A DNA stretch of 9,146 nt, taken from the NCBI GenBank assembly GCA_900765235.1, contig CAAFRK010000250.1, positions 1-9,146 on the forward strand, read 5' to 3'. This DNA comes from an uncultured Veillonella sp. (lineage in GTDB: Bacteria > Bacillota_C > Negativicutes > Veillonellales > Veillonellaceae). A program made the position numbers and the translations under genes. The stretch's first letter is position 1. Each line of letters opens with the position of its first letter. Below are positions 1-6,905 of this stretch, in pieces. The notes under the pieces were generated by a model. It made no database searches, was not told the DNA's origin, and worked only from the letters and a program-made list of their open reading frames with translations.

Positions 1-8
1 ACTTCTCC

Positions 9-62
9 AAAAAAAGATTAAACCCTTATAACACTAGTAAATATCTAGTGTTATAAGGGTTT
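9..62 (-). terminator. Intrinsic terminator, 18-bp hairpin at the end of the DUF523 gene
   Basis: Bases 20-37 pair perfectly with bases 45-62 (18 bp) around a 7-base loop (38-44). Read on the minus strand, the hairpin is followed by AATC and then seven T (15 down to 9), so the T run is offset by four bases. On the plus strand the right arm ends in five T (60-64), so the hairpin could also stop transcription entering from the left. The TAG stop of the DUF523 gene (34-36) lies inside the second-transcribed arm, so coding sequence and terminator overlap. The stem is seen directly; its activity as a terminator, and in which directions, is inferred. Confidence 0.87.
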
Positions 63-483
63 TTACACACACTTTTTGTCCTATAAGCCTCTTTACTAGA
101 GCCTCTACAGTGCATCCATGACCATCCCGTAGGGTTTTACTAAAGGTGCCATCGTAAATGCGCTTATAGCCACAACTAGGGCTTTTTGCTTTCATTAGAG
201 CCCGATTACACTCATTTTGAAAAGCTATATCTAATGTATTCTGAGCACCTATAAGGAATTCTTTAGTTACATCAGTCCCATTAGCCGTACATATACGTTC
301 TCCTTGTCGTTCTGCAGGATCACGCGGTGTACTAAGTCCACCTAATACTTCTGGACATACAGGTACTAAATCAAACATTTCTTTTAACAATGGTAATTTC
401 CCTATATAATTATCTTTTCCATCATAACGACATGATACGCCGCATAGACATTCACTAATTAGCAATTTAGGTTTCTTATTCAT
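34..483 (-). CDS. DUF523 family protein, TudS-like (putative Fe-S thiouracil desulfidase)
   Basis: This 149-residue protein is near the usual length of stand-alone DUF523 (YbbK-like) proteins. Conserved features are the N-terminal SECLCGVSCRYDG block (residues 10-22), PVCPEVLGG (41-49) and KSPSCG (100-105). Characterised relatives (TudS) bind a [4Fe-4S] cluster through three cysteines and remove sulfur from thiouracil. Matching cysteines here are probably C12, C43 and C104, with E45 and S101 in the expected active-site neighbourhood. Extra cysteines are C14, C18, C65, C92, C124 and C139. Family membership is clear; the exact substrate is inference, because DUF523 is broad and mostly uncharacterised. 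The start ATG has no recognisable Shine-Dalgarno sequence (the preceding 25 bases are A/T-rich), unlike most genes here. The gene lies just after the tRNA terminator and ends inside its own terminator hairpin. I cannot pick out a convincing promoter in the 40-base gap upstream. Confidence 0.92.
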   Translation of the reverse strand: MNKKPKLLISECLCGVSCRYDGKDNYIGKLPLLKEMFDLVPVCPEVLGGLSTPRDPAERQGERICTANGTDVTKEFLIGAQNTLDIAFQNECNRALMKAKSPSCGYKRIYDGTFSKTLRDGHGCTVEALVKRLIGQKVCVKTLITLDIY

Positions 484-523
484 AGTATTATTTAATATGT
501 AGTATTAAAACTTAATTTACATA

Positions 524-552
524 AGAAAAAAAGACTAACCGAAGTTAGTCTT
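524..552 (-). terminator. Intrinsic terminator of the tRNA operon, UUCG loop
   Basis: On the minus strand a 9-bp stem (552-544 pairing with 539-531) encloses the loop TTCG, closed by a C-G pair. This is the exceptionally stable cUUCGg tetraloop. A run of seven T (532-526, the first two within the stem), then C and more pyrimidine, follows. It begins 4 bases after the CCA end of tRNA-Leu, so it ends the tRNA transcript and insulates the DUF523 gene. The plus-strand side has no T run after the stem, so it should act in one direction only. Confidence 0.92.
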
Positions 553-555
553 AAT

Positions 556-644
556 TGGTGCCGAGGACCGGAATCGAACCGGTACGGTTGTTTCCAACCG
601 ACGGATTTTAAGTCCGTTGCGTCTGCCTGTTCCGCCACCCCGGC
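556..644 (-). tRNA. tRNA-Leu(UAA)
   Basis: An 89-base class II tRNA with encoded CCA (556-558) and discriminator A (559). The acceptor stem GCCGGGG pairs with CCTCGGC with one G-U pair. The anticodon loop CTTAAAA, closed by an ACGGA/TCCGT stem, places the UAA anticodon at 608-610. The long variable arm is a 6-bp stem with a GAAA tetraloop (585-600), as expected for leucine tRNAs. The T arm carries GGTTCGAATCC. It is the last gene of the five-tRNA array, 14 bases after tRNA-Cys. Confidence 0.98.
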
Positions 645-658
645 ATGGGTAACGTTTG

Positions 659-733
<75 letters not shown>

Positions 734-742
734 ATATAAAGT

Positions 743-817
743 TGGAGCGGGAAACGAGATTCGAACTCGCGACCCCCGCCTTGGCAAGGCGGTGCTCTAC
801 CGCTGAGCTATTCCCGC
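743..817 (-). tRNA. tRNA-Gly(GCC)
   Basis: A 75-base cloverleaf with encoded CCA (743-745) and discriminator U. The acceptor stem GCGGGAA/TTCCCGC is fully paired. The GCC anticodon lies at 783-785 within CTTGCCAAG. The T arm contains GAGTTCGAATCTC. Third of five tRNAs, 7 bases after tRNA-Phe and 9 bases before tRNA-Cys. Confidence 0.98.
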
Positions 818-824
818 ATGTACA

Positions 825-900
<76 letters not shown>

Positions 901-905
901 ATGAA

Positions 906-981
906 TGGCGACCCCGATCAGATTTGAACTGACGATCTTCGCCGTGACAGGGCGACATGTTAACCGCTACACCACGGGGCC
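906..981 (-). tRNA. tRNA-Asp(GUC)
   Basis: A 76-base cloverleaf with encoded CCA (906-908) and discriminator G (909), the identity base of aspartate tRNAs. The acceptor stem GGCCCCG pairs with CGGGGTC with one G-U pair. The loop CTGTCAC gives the GUC anticodon at 946-948. It is the first tRNA transcribed. The predicted start of transcription is about 13 bases upstream, so the 5' leader is very short. Confidence 0.98.
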
Positions 982-1000
982 GTATCCAAAGTACTTGCTT

Positions 1001-1029
1001 AGTATATCGGTTATCAGGACTTTTGTCAA
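1001..1029 (-). promoter_or_regulatory. Strong sigma-70/sigma-A type promoter of the tRNA operon
   Basis: On the minus strand there is a perfect -35 box TTGACA (1029-1024), a 17-base spacer, and a -10 box TATACT (1006-1001), five of six matches to TATAAT. Transcription should start near 994-995. The -35 box lies only two bases past the TAG stop of the hydrolase gene (1034-1032). A/T-rich sequence reading AAAAATATTG just upstream, inside the end of that gene, could act as an UP element. The discriminator is not especially G/C-rich, so I make no claim about stringent control. Confidence 0.92.
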
Positions 1030-1031
1030 CA

Positions 1032-1628
1032 CTATCCTACAATATTTTTGATGAATTCTTCTTCATCTTTTAATGTTGTGGATTCTTTATGTCCTGGGTC
1101 GATTATTAAATCCTTAGACAAGGTTAATATATACTTCAAACTAGTAATCAAATCTTCTGGATTACTATTATAATTGTCAGTATTCCCTACATTTTGTTTG
1201 AATACAGTATCCCCTGAAAATAGATGTCCTTCTATTTCAAAACAAACAGAACCAGCACTATGACCAGGTGTGTGATGGACAATAACTTCAAAGGGTCCTA
1301 ATTGTAGTTTACCTGTTACTAAATCGTTACAATTAGTATACATTTTCTTCTTGTAAACACTTGGTCTGCGACGAATTAATTGTAATAATTCTTGATCTAA
1401 AGGATGTAAATAAGCAGGAATATTATAATGCTCACATACCTCATCTAGAGCTGACACATGGTCACAATGACCATGTGTCAATAGAACTGCTATTGGTTCA
1501 GAATCCCCTACCATTTCAATGATATGCTTACTATGAAATCCAGGATCAATTATTAAAGATTTACCCTCTTTAACGAGTACGTAGCAATTCGCTTTATAAA
1601 GCCCTAGAGGGCGTTTTATAATATTCAT
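1032..1628 (-). CDS. Metallo-beta-lactamase-fold hydrolase, glyoxalase II-like
   Basis: This 198-residue soluble protein has the full set of metal ligands of the family: the HxHxDH motif at H52, H54, D56 and H57 (THGHCDH), H123 in TPGHSAGS, D140 in SGDTVF, and H180 in DPGHKEST. It resembles the short YcbL/glyoxalase II-like hydrolases common in Firmicutes. Members cleave thioesters such as S-lactoylglutathione or act on unknown substrates, so the substrate here is not assigned. The usual GRTD after the SGD block reads GNTD (148-151). There is no signal peptide, so it is presumably cytoplasmic. A good Shine-Dalgarno (AGGGGG) overlaps the trkH stop codon (TAGGGGG), which supports this ATG and suggests coupling to trkH. 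The gene ends immediately before the tRNA promoter with no terminator. Confidence 0.93.
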   Translation of the reverse strand: MNIIKRPLGLYKANCYVLVKEGKSLIIDPGFHSKHIIEMVGDSEPIAVLLTHGHCDHVSALDEVCEHYNIPAYLHPLDQELLQLIRRRPSVYKKKMYTNCNDLVTGKLQLGPFEVIVHHTPGHSAGSVCFEIEGHLFSGDTVFKQNVGNTDNYNSNPEDLITSLKYILTLSKDLIIDPGHKESTTLKDEEEFIKNIVG

Positions 1629-1640
1629 ATTATTCGCCCC

Positions 1641-3128
1641 CTATAGAATACGATACCGCTTGGAAGATTGTTTTTTTATAAAATACCCTTCCCAGAATTG
1701 AGGATGAAGCATAACAAGAATGGTAAATAATTCTAAACGCCCCAATATCATATCAACAATAGCTATACATTTTGCTGAGTCAGGCATAGCACCAAAGGAA
1801 TCAGTGGGACCAAATCCACCAAAACCAAGGCCAACATTACTTAAGAATGCTGTTATCACTTGCATAGAATCATATGTGGATAAACCAGTGCAAGTCATCA
1901 AAAAGACAGAAACAACATAAATCATTAAGTATAAAAATAAAAATTGTTGTGTCATTTGAATCCACTTGGTAGGCATTGGTTTACCATTGATGCGTACAAC
2001 TTGAACCATATCTGGATGAATCGATTTACGCAGGTAAATGATACTACTTTTAATTAAAATAATGAGACGTATAATTTTAACGCCCCCTGTGGTAGAACCA
2101 CTACAACCACCAAAAAATGATGAAATAAAGAGCATCATCTGAGCTGCAGCAGGCCATAAATCATAATCACTTACAGCAAATCCACTACCAGTTTGAATCG
2201 ATACAAGATTGAAGGACGCATCCCTAATAATTTGTATTGGATCATTTATAGTAGATTGTAAGGCTAATGATAATCCAATAATTATAATGCCTATTAGAAT
2301 TACAAGCCAATACATGCGTGTTTCAAAATCATCAATTAAAATACGAATCCCTTTATGAAGAGCATTATAGTATACAGAAAAATTTCCGCCTGCTAATATC
2401 ATAAAGAAAATAAATACAAAGCAAATATAGTTATTCTGCTCATAAACAAACGTACCAGCTGATGTAGGTGTAAAACCACCTGTAGATATAATAGAAAATG
2501 CATAATTAAGTGCATCAAATGGTTCGATTCCACCCGCCCATAGCATGAGGAAACAAACTCCAGTGAACACAATATATAACCGCCAAAGTTTTGTAGCCAT
2601 TGATTGAATACGAGGCATAACTACACCTGGTTTTGGTACCGAAGCTTCTGCATTAAACATATGAGCTGCGTCAGCACCAAGATTTTTCAAGAAGGATAAA
2701 ATAAGGACGATAATCCCCATCCCACCAATCCAGTGCATAAGTCCACGCCATAATACAAATGTATTCGGTAAATCATCTACACTATTAATAATAGTAGCAC
2801 CAGTTGCAGTAATCCCAGATGTAGCTTCAAACAGCGCATCAAACACATTGACTAAAATACCACTACCAAGAAATGGTAAGGAGCCTAAGATAACGGTTAA
2901 TATCCATGTAGCTGATACTACTAAATACCCATCGCGAAGACTAAAACTTTGACTTTCTTTGCCATAATAAGATAAAAGTCCACCTAAGCCGAATGAAATA
3001 CCGGTGGTAATCAAAAATGACCAATATGCAGTTTCAAATACGACACCATATATAAAGGGTATCAATGTAAAAATCCCAAATATATATAATAGCCGCCCCA
3101 CTAAGGACATGACAATTTGAATGCGCAT
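1641..3128 (-). CDS. trkH: Trk potassium uptake system, membrane subunit TrkH
   Basis: This 495-residue protein is very hydrophobic, with the architecture of the TrkH/KtrB superfamily: repeated M1-P-M2 units with four selectivity-filter loops. The filter loops are visible at T109-G110 (SGITATGAT), T216-GGF (SIISTGGFTP), T313-GSGF (SIQTGSGF) and N431-VGLGF. The GGCSGSTTGG stretch (340-349), followed by VKIIR, is the family's conserved segment after the third pore loop. LGRLELFTILVML near the C-terminus is also typical. Two extra N-terminal helices and the length fit TrkH rather than the shorter KtrB. It forms the K+-conducting channel in the inner membrane, gated by TrkA, whose gene lies 12 bases upstream. 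A GGAGGG Shine-Dalgarno lies in that gap. Confidence 0.97.
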   Translation of the reverse strand: MRIQIVMSLVGRLLYIFGIFTLIPFIYGVVFETAYWSFLITTGISFGLGGLLSYYGKESQSFSLRDGYLVVSATWILTVILGSLPFLGSGILVNVFDALFEATSGITATGATIINSVDDLPNTFVLWRGLMHWIGGMGIIVLILSFLKNLGADAAHMFNAEASVPKPGVVMPRIQSMATKLWRLYIVFTGVCFLMLWAGGIEPFDALNYAFSIISTGGFTPTSAGTFVYEQNNYICFVFIFFMILAGGNFSVYYNALHKGIRILIDDFETRMYWLVILIGIIIIGLSLALQSTINDPIQIIRDASFNLVSIQTGSGFAVSDYDLWPAAAQMMLFISSFFGGCSGSTTGGVKIIRLIILIKSSIIYLRKSIHPDMVQVVRINGKPMPTKWIQMTQQFLFLYLMIYVVSVFLMTCTGLSTYDSMQVITAFLSNVGLGFGGFGPTDSFGAMPDSAKCIAIVDMILGRLELFTILVMLHPQFWEGYFIKKQSSKRYRIL

Positions 3129-3140
3129 AGTCCCTCCAAA

Positions 3141-4481
3141 CTAGGTTAGATATTTAAGTAATTTACTTACTGATTCAGGTAACGCAAAGAGAACAATGTG
3201 ATCTCCATCTAAAATCTCAGTATTACCACGTGGCACAATGGCTTCATCACCACGCAAAATAACACCTACTAAAGCCTTCCCTGGTAAACGTATATCTTTC
3301 AATTGTTTACCGGCTACAGGTGATTCACTTGTAATAGCAACCTCAATAGATTCCGCTTTCCCACCTTCAAAGGTAGAGATTGATAAAACACCTTCTCCGC
3401 TTCGAACAAAACGTAAAATTTGACTAGCTGTAAATAAACGTGGAGAGAATACGACATCAATGCCTACTTGTTCCATAAGCATAATGTATTCAGGTCGCCC
3501 TACACGTACTACAGTCTTAGGGATCCCCATATGTTTACCTACAAGAGCGACTAACAAGTTAAGCTTGTCATCATCCGTAAGTGCAATGATAACATCACTA
3601 TCAGCAATCTCTTCTGCTTCTAAGAGATCGAAATCCGTAGCATCCCCATTAATAACAATTGTCTTATCCACAAGGTTTGCTAGCTGTTCACAACGGTCAA
3701 AATTCTTTTCAATAACTTTAACCGAAAATCCAGCTTGCTCCAAAAGGACCGTTAAATTTCTACCTAAAAGGCCAGCTCCAATGATAACAGCTCTTTTATA
3801 GAATGTATTATGATTATGGAACCAAAGACTTTCTACCTCTTCAACGGCTTCTTTCAAGCCTAAGAAGAATACACTATCATCAGGCTGTAGAATACTTTCA
3901 CCATGAGGAATAATCATTTCACCATAGCGTAAAACACCTACTAGTAAAACACCTTCAGGGAATTGGATTTCTTTTAAAGGTTTTCCGATTAATGGAATAT
4001 CATCTGTAATCTTAAATTCCATGAGGCGCACAGCGCCTTGACCAAAGTCCTCAACATCAATAGCTGAAGGCGTTTCTAAAATTTGTAAAAGCTCTTGAGC
4101 CGTAACCATTTCAGGATTAATGAACAAATCTACGCCTAATTTGGCACGCATCTCATCATCCATATGTTCTGCTACAGTATTATCCCGAACACGAGCAATC
4201 GTTGTAGGAACACCTGTAATCTTAGCTACAGCACAGGATAGCATATTTACTTCATCAGAATCGGTAACAGCAATAAACATTCCTACATCTTCCATACCGA
4301 TTTCATTGAGCAATTGTATATCACTGCCGTTACCTTGAACAAGGCTAACATCTAAGGTATTTTCAAGATTTTGTATGCGTTCTGATGACCGATCGATAAC
4401 GTACACATCATGATCATCTTGTATCAGGCGTTGTGCCAAGGAATAGCCAACCTTACCAGCACCTACAATGACAATTTTCAT
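3141..4481 (-). CDS. trkA: Trk potassium uptake system, NAD-binding regulatory subunit TrkA
   Basis: This 446-residue cytoplasmic protein has two tandem RCK units, as in classical double-length TrkA (single-unit KtrA is about half as long). The first Rossmann fold has GAGKVG at 7-12 with D30 at the end of the second strand. The second has GAGLLG at 235-240 with an acidic residue in VIEKN. Each is followed by a TrkA-C (RCK-C) domain, roughly residues 145-215 and 370-445. TrkA assembles as a ring under TrkH and gates K+ uptake according to bound NAD(H) or nucleotide; this is family knowledge. The start is 5 bases past the cvfB stop, and its GAGG Shine-Dalgarno lies within the last codons of cvfB, suggesting coupling. 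Confidence 0.97.
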   Translation of the reverse strand: MKIVIVGAGKVGYSLAQRLIQDDHDVYVIDRSSERIQNLENTLDVSLVQGNGSDIQLLNEIGMEDVGMFIAVTDSDEVNMLSCAVAKITGVPTTIARVRDNTVAEHMDDEMRAKLGVDLFINPEMVTAQELLQILETPSAIDVEDFGQGAVRLMEFKITDDIPLIGKPLKEIQFPEGVLLVGVLRYGEMIIPHGESILQPDDSVFFLGLKEAVEEVESLWFHNHNTFYKRAVIIGAGLLGRNLTVLLEQAGFSVKVIEKNFDRCEQLANLVDKTIVINGDATDFDLLEAEEIADSDVIIALTDDDKLNLLVALVGKHMGIPKTVVRVGRPEYIMLMEQVGIDVVFSPRLFTASQILRFVRSGEGVLSISTFEGGKAESIEVAITSESPVAGKQLKDIRLPGKALVGVILRGDEAIVPRGNTEILDGDHIVLFALPESVSKLLKYLT

Positions 4482-4486
4482 CGTCT

Positions 4487-5395
4487 TTATTCCTCTTCTT
4501 GTGATTCATTACTAACAGGAGGTGTCCATTGACGTCCTATTTCAGTTAATAATGTCCAACCATCATCTTGAACAATCTTTTTCTCTTTCATCAAATGCCC
4601 TAAAGCACGTTTAAACGCGGCTTTGCTGATGTTAAACTTATCTTTAATCAACATAGCAGAAGATTCATCACTATACGGCATCTTACCACCACGGTTAAGA
4701 AGATATTCCATAATAATATCTCCATCAGATATGAGGGCCTTTTCCTTGGTAGGGCGCATGGATACATTGATTCGGCCATCATCACGTTTAAAGGTAACGC
4801 GACCTTCAACCATCTCCCCAACCTTTAGTTTTCTCGTCATTTCTGAGCGATGTAAAAAGGCTATCCATCGTTCTGGAGTAATAAAGAATGCCCCATCACT
4901 AGTTAAGTTATAAATAGCACCCTTAACTAGTTGTCCTACCTTAGCCTCTGTAGCGGCCTTAGAAGCACGACGCATTTCATCATCTACATCCATAGATACT
5001 GCAAATCGACCAGATTTATCAGTATATAGGCGAACCCAAACCTTTTCACCAACTTGAGGACGTCCACGCATCTCAGCATGTGGCATAAAGATACCACGCT
5101 CAGTGCCAACCTCAACGAAACAGCCAAAGTTTGTAGTGTTGATTACCTCAACATAGCCAATTTGACCTACCTTCATCGCAGGTAAACGCATAGACGCAGT
5201 TAAACGTCCTTTTGGATCGCGATATAAAAATACCTCTACCTCATCACCAATAGCAACTGGAGATGTTTGTTGATCCTTATGAAGCAAAATATCATCATTT
5301 GTATTGCCTGTTTGACCATCTAGAAAGGCCCCTTGGTCACTAGTACGCAATACTTTTAATGTGGCAATTGTATTTTCCAACAATTCTGTAGCCAT
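4487..5395 (-). CDS. cvfB: CvfB-like RNA-binding protein with S1 domains and winged helix
   Basis: The proposed protein has 302 residues starting MATELLEN. This ATG has an ideal Shine-Dalgarno (AAGGAG, 6-base spacing) and begins one base after the rsfS stop. An in-frame ATG 36 bases further upstream would overlap rsfS and has no such site, so I reject it. S1/OB-type segments lie at roughly 6-70, 74-138 (VGQIGYVEVIN...) and 155-220 (VGQLVKGAIYN... to INVSMRP). A winged-helix domain (about 225-285, with DGDIIMEYLLNRGG and KAAFKRALGHLMKEKKI) precedes an acidic tail ending in EEE. This is the arrangement of CvfB/YitL proteins; in Staphylococcus aureus CvfB affects virulence gene expression. The role here is presumably RNA binding and post-transcriptional control, with the target unknown. 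Confidence 0.92.
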   Translation of the reverse strand: MATELLENTIATLKVLRTSDQGAFLDGQTGNTNDDILLHKDQQTSPVAIGDEVEVFLYRDPKGRLTASMRLPAMKVGQIGYVEVINTTNFGCFVEVGTERGIFMPHAEMRGRPQVGEKVWVRLYTDKSGRFAVSMDVDDEMRRASKAATEAKVGQLVKGAIYNLTSDGAFFITPERWIAFLHRSEMTRKLKVGEMVEGRVTFKRDDGRINVSMRPTKEKALISDGDIIMEYLLNRGGKMPYSDESSAMLIKDKFNISKAAFKRALGHLMKEKKIVQDDGWTLLTEIGRQWTPPVSNESQEEE

Positions 5396-5396
5396 A

Positions 5397-5759
5397 TTAT
5401 ACTCCTTCAAATGGAACTCGAACTGCATCATTCCACAACTCTTCTAAACCGTAGAATTCACGCAATTCATCACCACCAAAGACATGACAAATAACATCGC
5501 CAAAATCAAGTAAAATCCATTCCCCTTCACGGTAACCTTCTCTGTGGTTGACTGTCATGCCCAATTCTGCTGCTTTATCTTCCATTTCATCAGCAATACT
5601 TTGAGATTGCTTGATATTATTCGCACTAGCAATTAGGAAGTAATCACCTAACATAGATACACCTTCTAAATCGAGGATTTCAATATCTCTACCTTTTTTA
5701 TCGAAAGCAGCTTGTGCTAATTGTAATACGATTTCTTTAATTTCTTCTTTATTTTTCAT
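5397..5759 (-). CDS. rsfS: Ribosomal silencing factor RsfS
   Basis: This 120-residue protein has the full-length RsfS (Iojap/DUF143) fold. Characteristic segments are DIEILDLEGVSMLGDYFLIAS (about 25-45), the NHREGYREGEWILLDFGDVICHVF block (about 71-94) and a C-terminal REFYGLEELW. RsfS binds ribosomal protein uL14 on the large subunit, blocks joining with the small subunit, and lowers translation under nutrient limitation or in stationary phase. It follows the LCP gene by 12 bases, with an AAGGGGA Shine-Dalgarno in the gap. The nadD-yqeK-LCP-rsfS order is a common Firmicute arrangement. Confidence 0.97.
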   Translation of the reverse strand: MKNKEEIKEIVLQLAQAAFDKKGRDIEILDLEGVSMLGDYFLIASANNIKQSQSIADEMEDKAAELGMTVNHREGYREGEWILLDFGDVICHVFGGDELREFYGLEELWNDAVRVPFEGV

Positions 5760-5771
5760 ACTATTCCCCTT

Positions 5772-6893
5772 TTACCGTTTTTTACTACTCTCATCACCAG
5801 GTTCTGTTGGCTTTGTAATAGTCCCACCATTATGTTCTGATTCAGGCGCAACCTTGGCTGTACTATTAGTTGGAGCTGTTACAAATTGTGTCATTTCATT
5901 AGCTGGTAAATTTCCCATCGTAATGCCTACTAATCGTTGTGCTTCCGTAGGATTTACCTTCCAATATGTCATATCTCCTACTAGCTCTTTTTCTCCAGGA
6001 AGAATGTAGAAATGGATTTCTTCCTTATTGATTTTGCTAGCATTATACACAAGCTTAATAGCATCTAAAGTAGAAATATTGCTATCATAATGATCCCAAA
6101 TTCGCCAAATCTGCCATGCATTTGTTAAGAAGAATGCATTATGCTCTTCTTCTACCCATAGTTTTAAAAAGCGTTCTTGTCGTTGTACACGTGTAAATGT
6201 ATCATGTTTTGGATCAGAATATCTTAAATAAGCCAATGCTTTATCACTATCTAATGTTTGATAGCCTCGTTGCAAATCGATATCTTTATTTCCGTCTGCA
6301 TCCACGTGTTCCATATTTTGTTCTACATAGATTTGTTGATTTCCTAATACATCATTCGTTTTTTTGAAAGCATTTTGGTTAACAACAACATAATAAGGTA
6401 TAGAAATATGGAACATATCTTCAATAACAGCTTTTGTTAAATCAATACCACCTTTTTCATAGATGCTATTGAGCATTGTTGCATCAGTCTGATCTCTGTT
6501 ATCAATTTTACTATTACTAGGGATGCCAATAACATCCATAGTCTTTTGATCTAAATTAATAGACAACAAGAATAAGCTATCACTTTGACTTGGATTATTA
6601 TCATCAGTACCGACAACAAGAATATATAACGGTTTATCTAAGCCTTTTTGCTCTACAGATACCGTATTACCATCTTGTTTATTTCCATTATCTCCAGATG
6701 CATCAGTTGATTCGGTAGTACCTACAATAGCTCTATATGCATAAGATACACCAGTATACAAACCGTATCCTATACCGCCAAGTAATGCTACTAGTACAAT
6801 AATAGCTAATATAATTCTAGGCCATTTAACAGATGACTTTTGTTGACGTCTTCTTCTTCGACGGCGAGCTCTTGCTCGTTCACGTTCTTCCAT
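5772..6893 (-). CDS. LytR-CpsA-Psr (LCP) family membrane protein, divergent
   Basis: This 373-residue protein is predicted to be a bitopic membrane protein. It has a short, very basic cytoplasmic N-terminus with seven consecutive arginines (10-16), one transmembrane helix (about 26-48), and an extracytoplasmic LCP domain (about 88-245 plus C-terminal part). It ends in a low-complexity, Pro/Thr/Ser/Glu-rich tail with KKR. LCP signatures seen are LYILVVGTDDNN (89-100), SDSLFLLSI (104-112), IPYYVVVN (165-172), and the end block R224, D231, R235, R238-Q239 (TRVQRQERFLK). LCP enzymes transfer undecaprenyl-linked glycopolymers to peptidoglycan. Oddities: the family's IPRD motif reads IPSNSK (124-129), losing Arg and Asp, and the usual Arg before SD is Q103. 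Activity and substrate are therefore uncertain. The GGAG Shine-Dalgarno supports this start, 12 bases after yqeK. Confidence 0.86.
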   Translation of the reverse strand: MEERERARARRRRRRRQQKSSVKWPRIILAIIVLVALLGGIGYGLYTGVSYAYRAIVGTTESTDASGDNGNKQDGNTVSVEQKGLDKPLYILVVGTDDNNPSQSDSLFLLSINLDQKTMDVIGIPSNSKIDNRDQTDATMLNSIYEKGGIDLTKAVIEDMFHISIPYYVVVNQNAFKKTNDVLGNQQIYVEQNMEHVDADGNKDIDLQRGYQTLDSDKALAYLRYSDPKHDTFTRVQRQERFLKLWVEEEHNAFFLTNAWQIWRIWDHYDSNISTLDAIKLVYNASKINKEEIHFYILPGEKELVGDMTYWKVNPTEAQRLVGITMGNLPANEMTQFVTAPTNSTAKVAPESEHNGGTITKPTEPGDESSKKR

Positions 6894-6905
6894 ATATAAA
6901 CTCCA

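Noticed and set aside
982..1000. AAGTACTT palindrome between the tRNA promoter and tRNA-Asp as an operator
   Set aside because: An 8-base palindrome in A/T-rich sequence is expected by chance, and no second half-site or regulator is nearby.
3460..3801. 113-codon plus-strand open frame opposite trkA
   Set aside because: It is the complement of a well-conserved trkA coding region. It is Ser/Thr-rich with no domain, as are the other plus-strand frames opposite trkH, cvfB and nadD.
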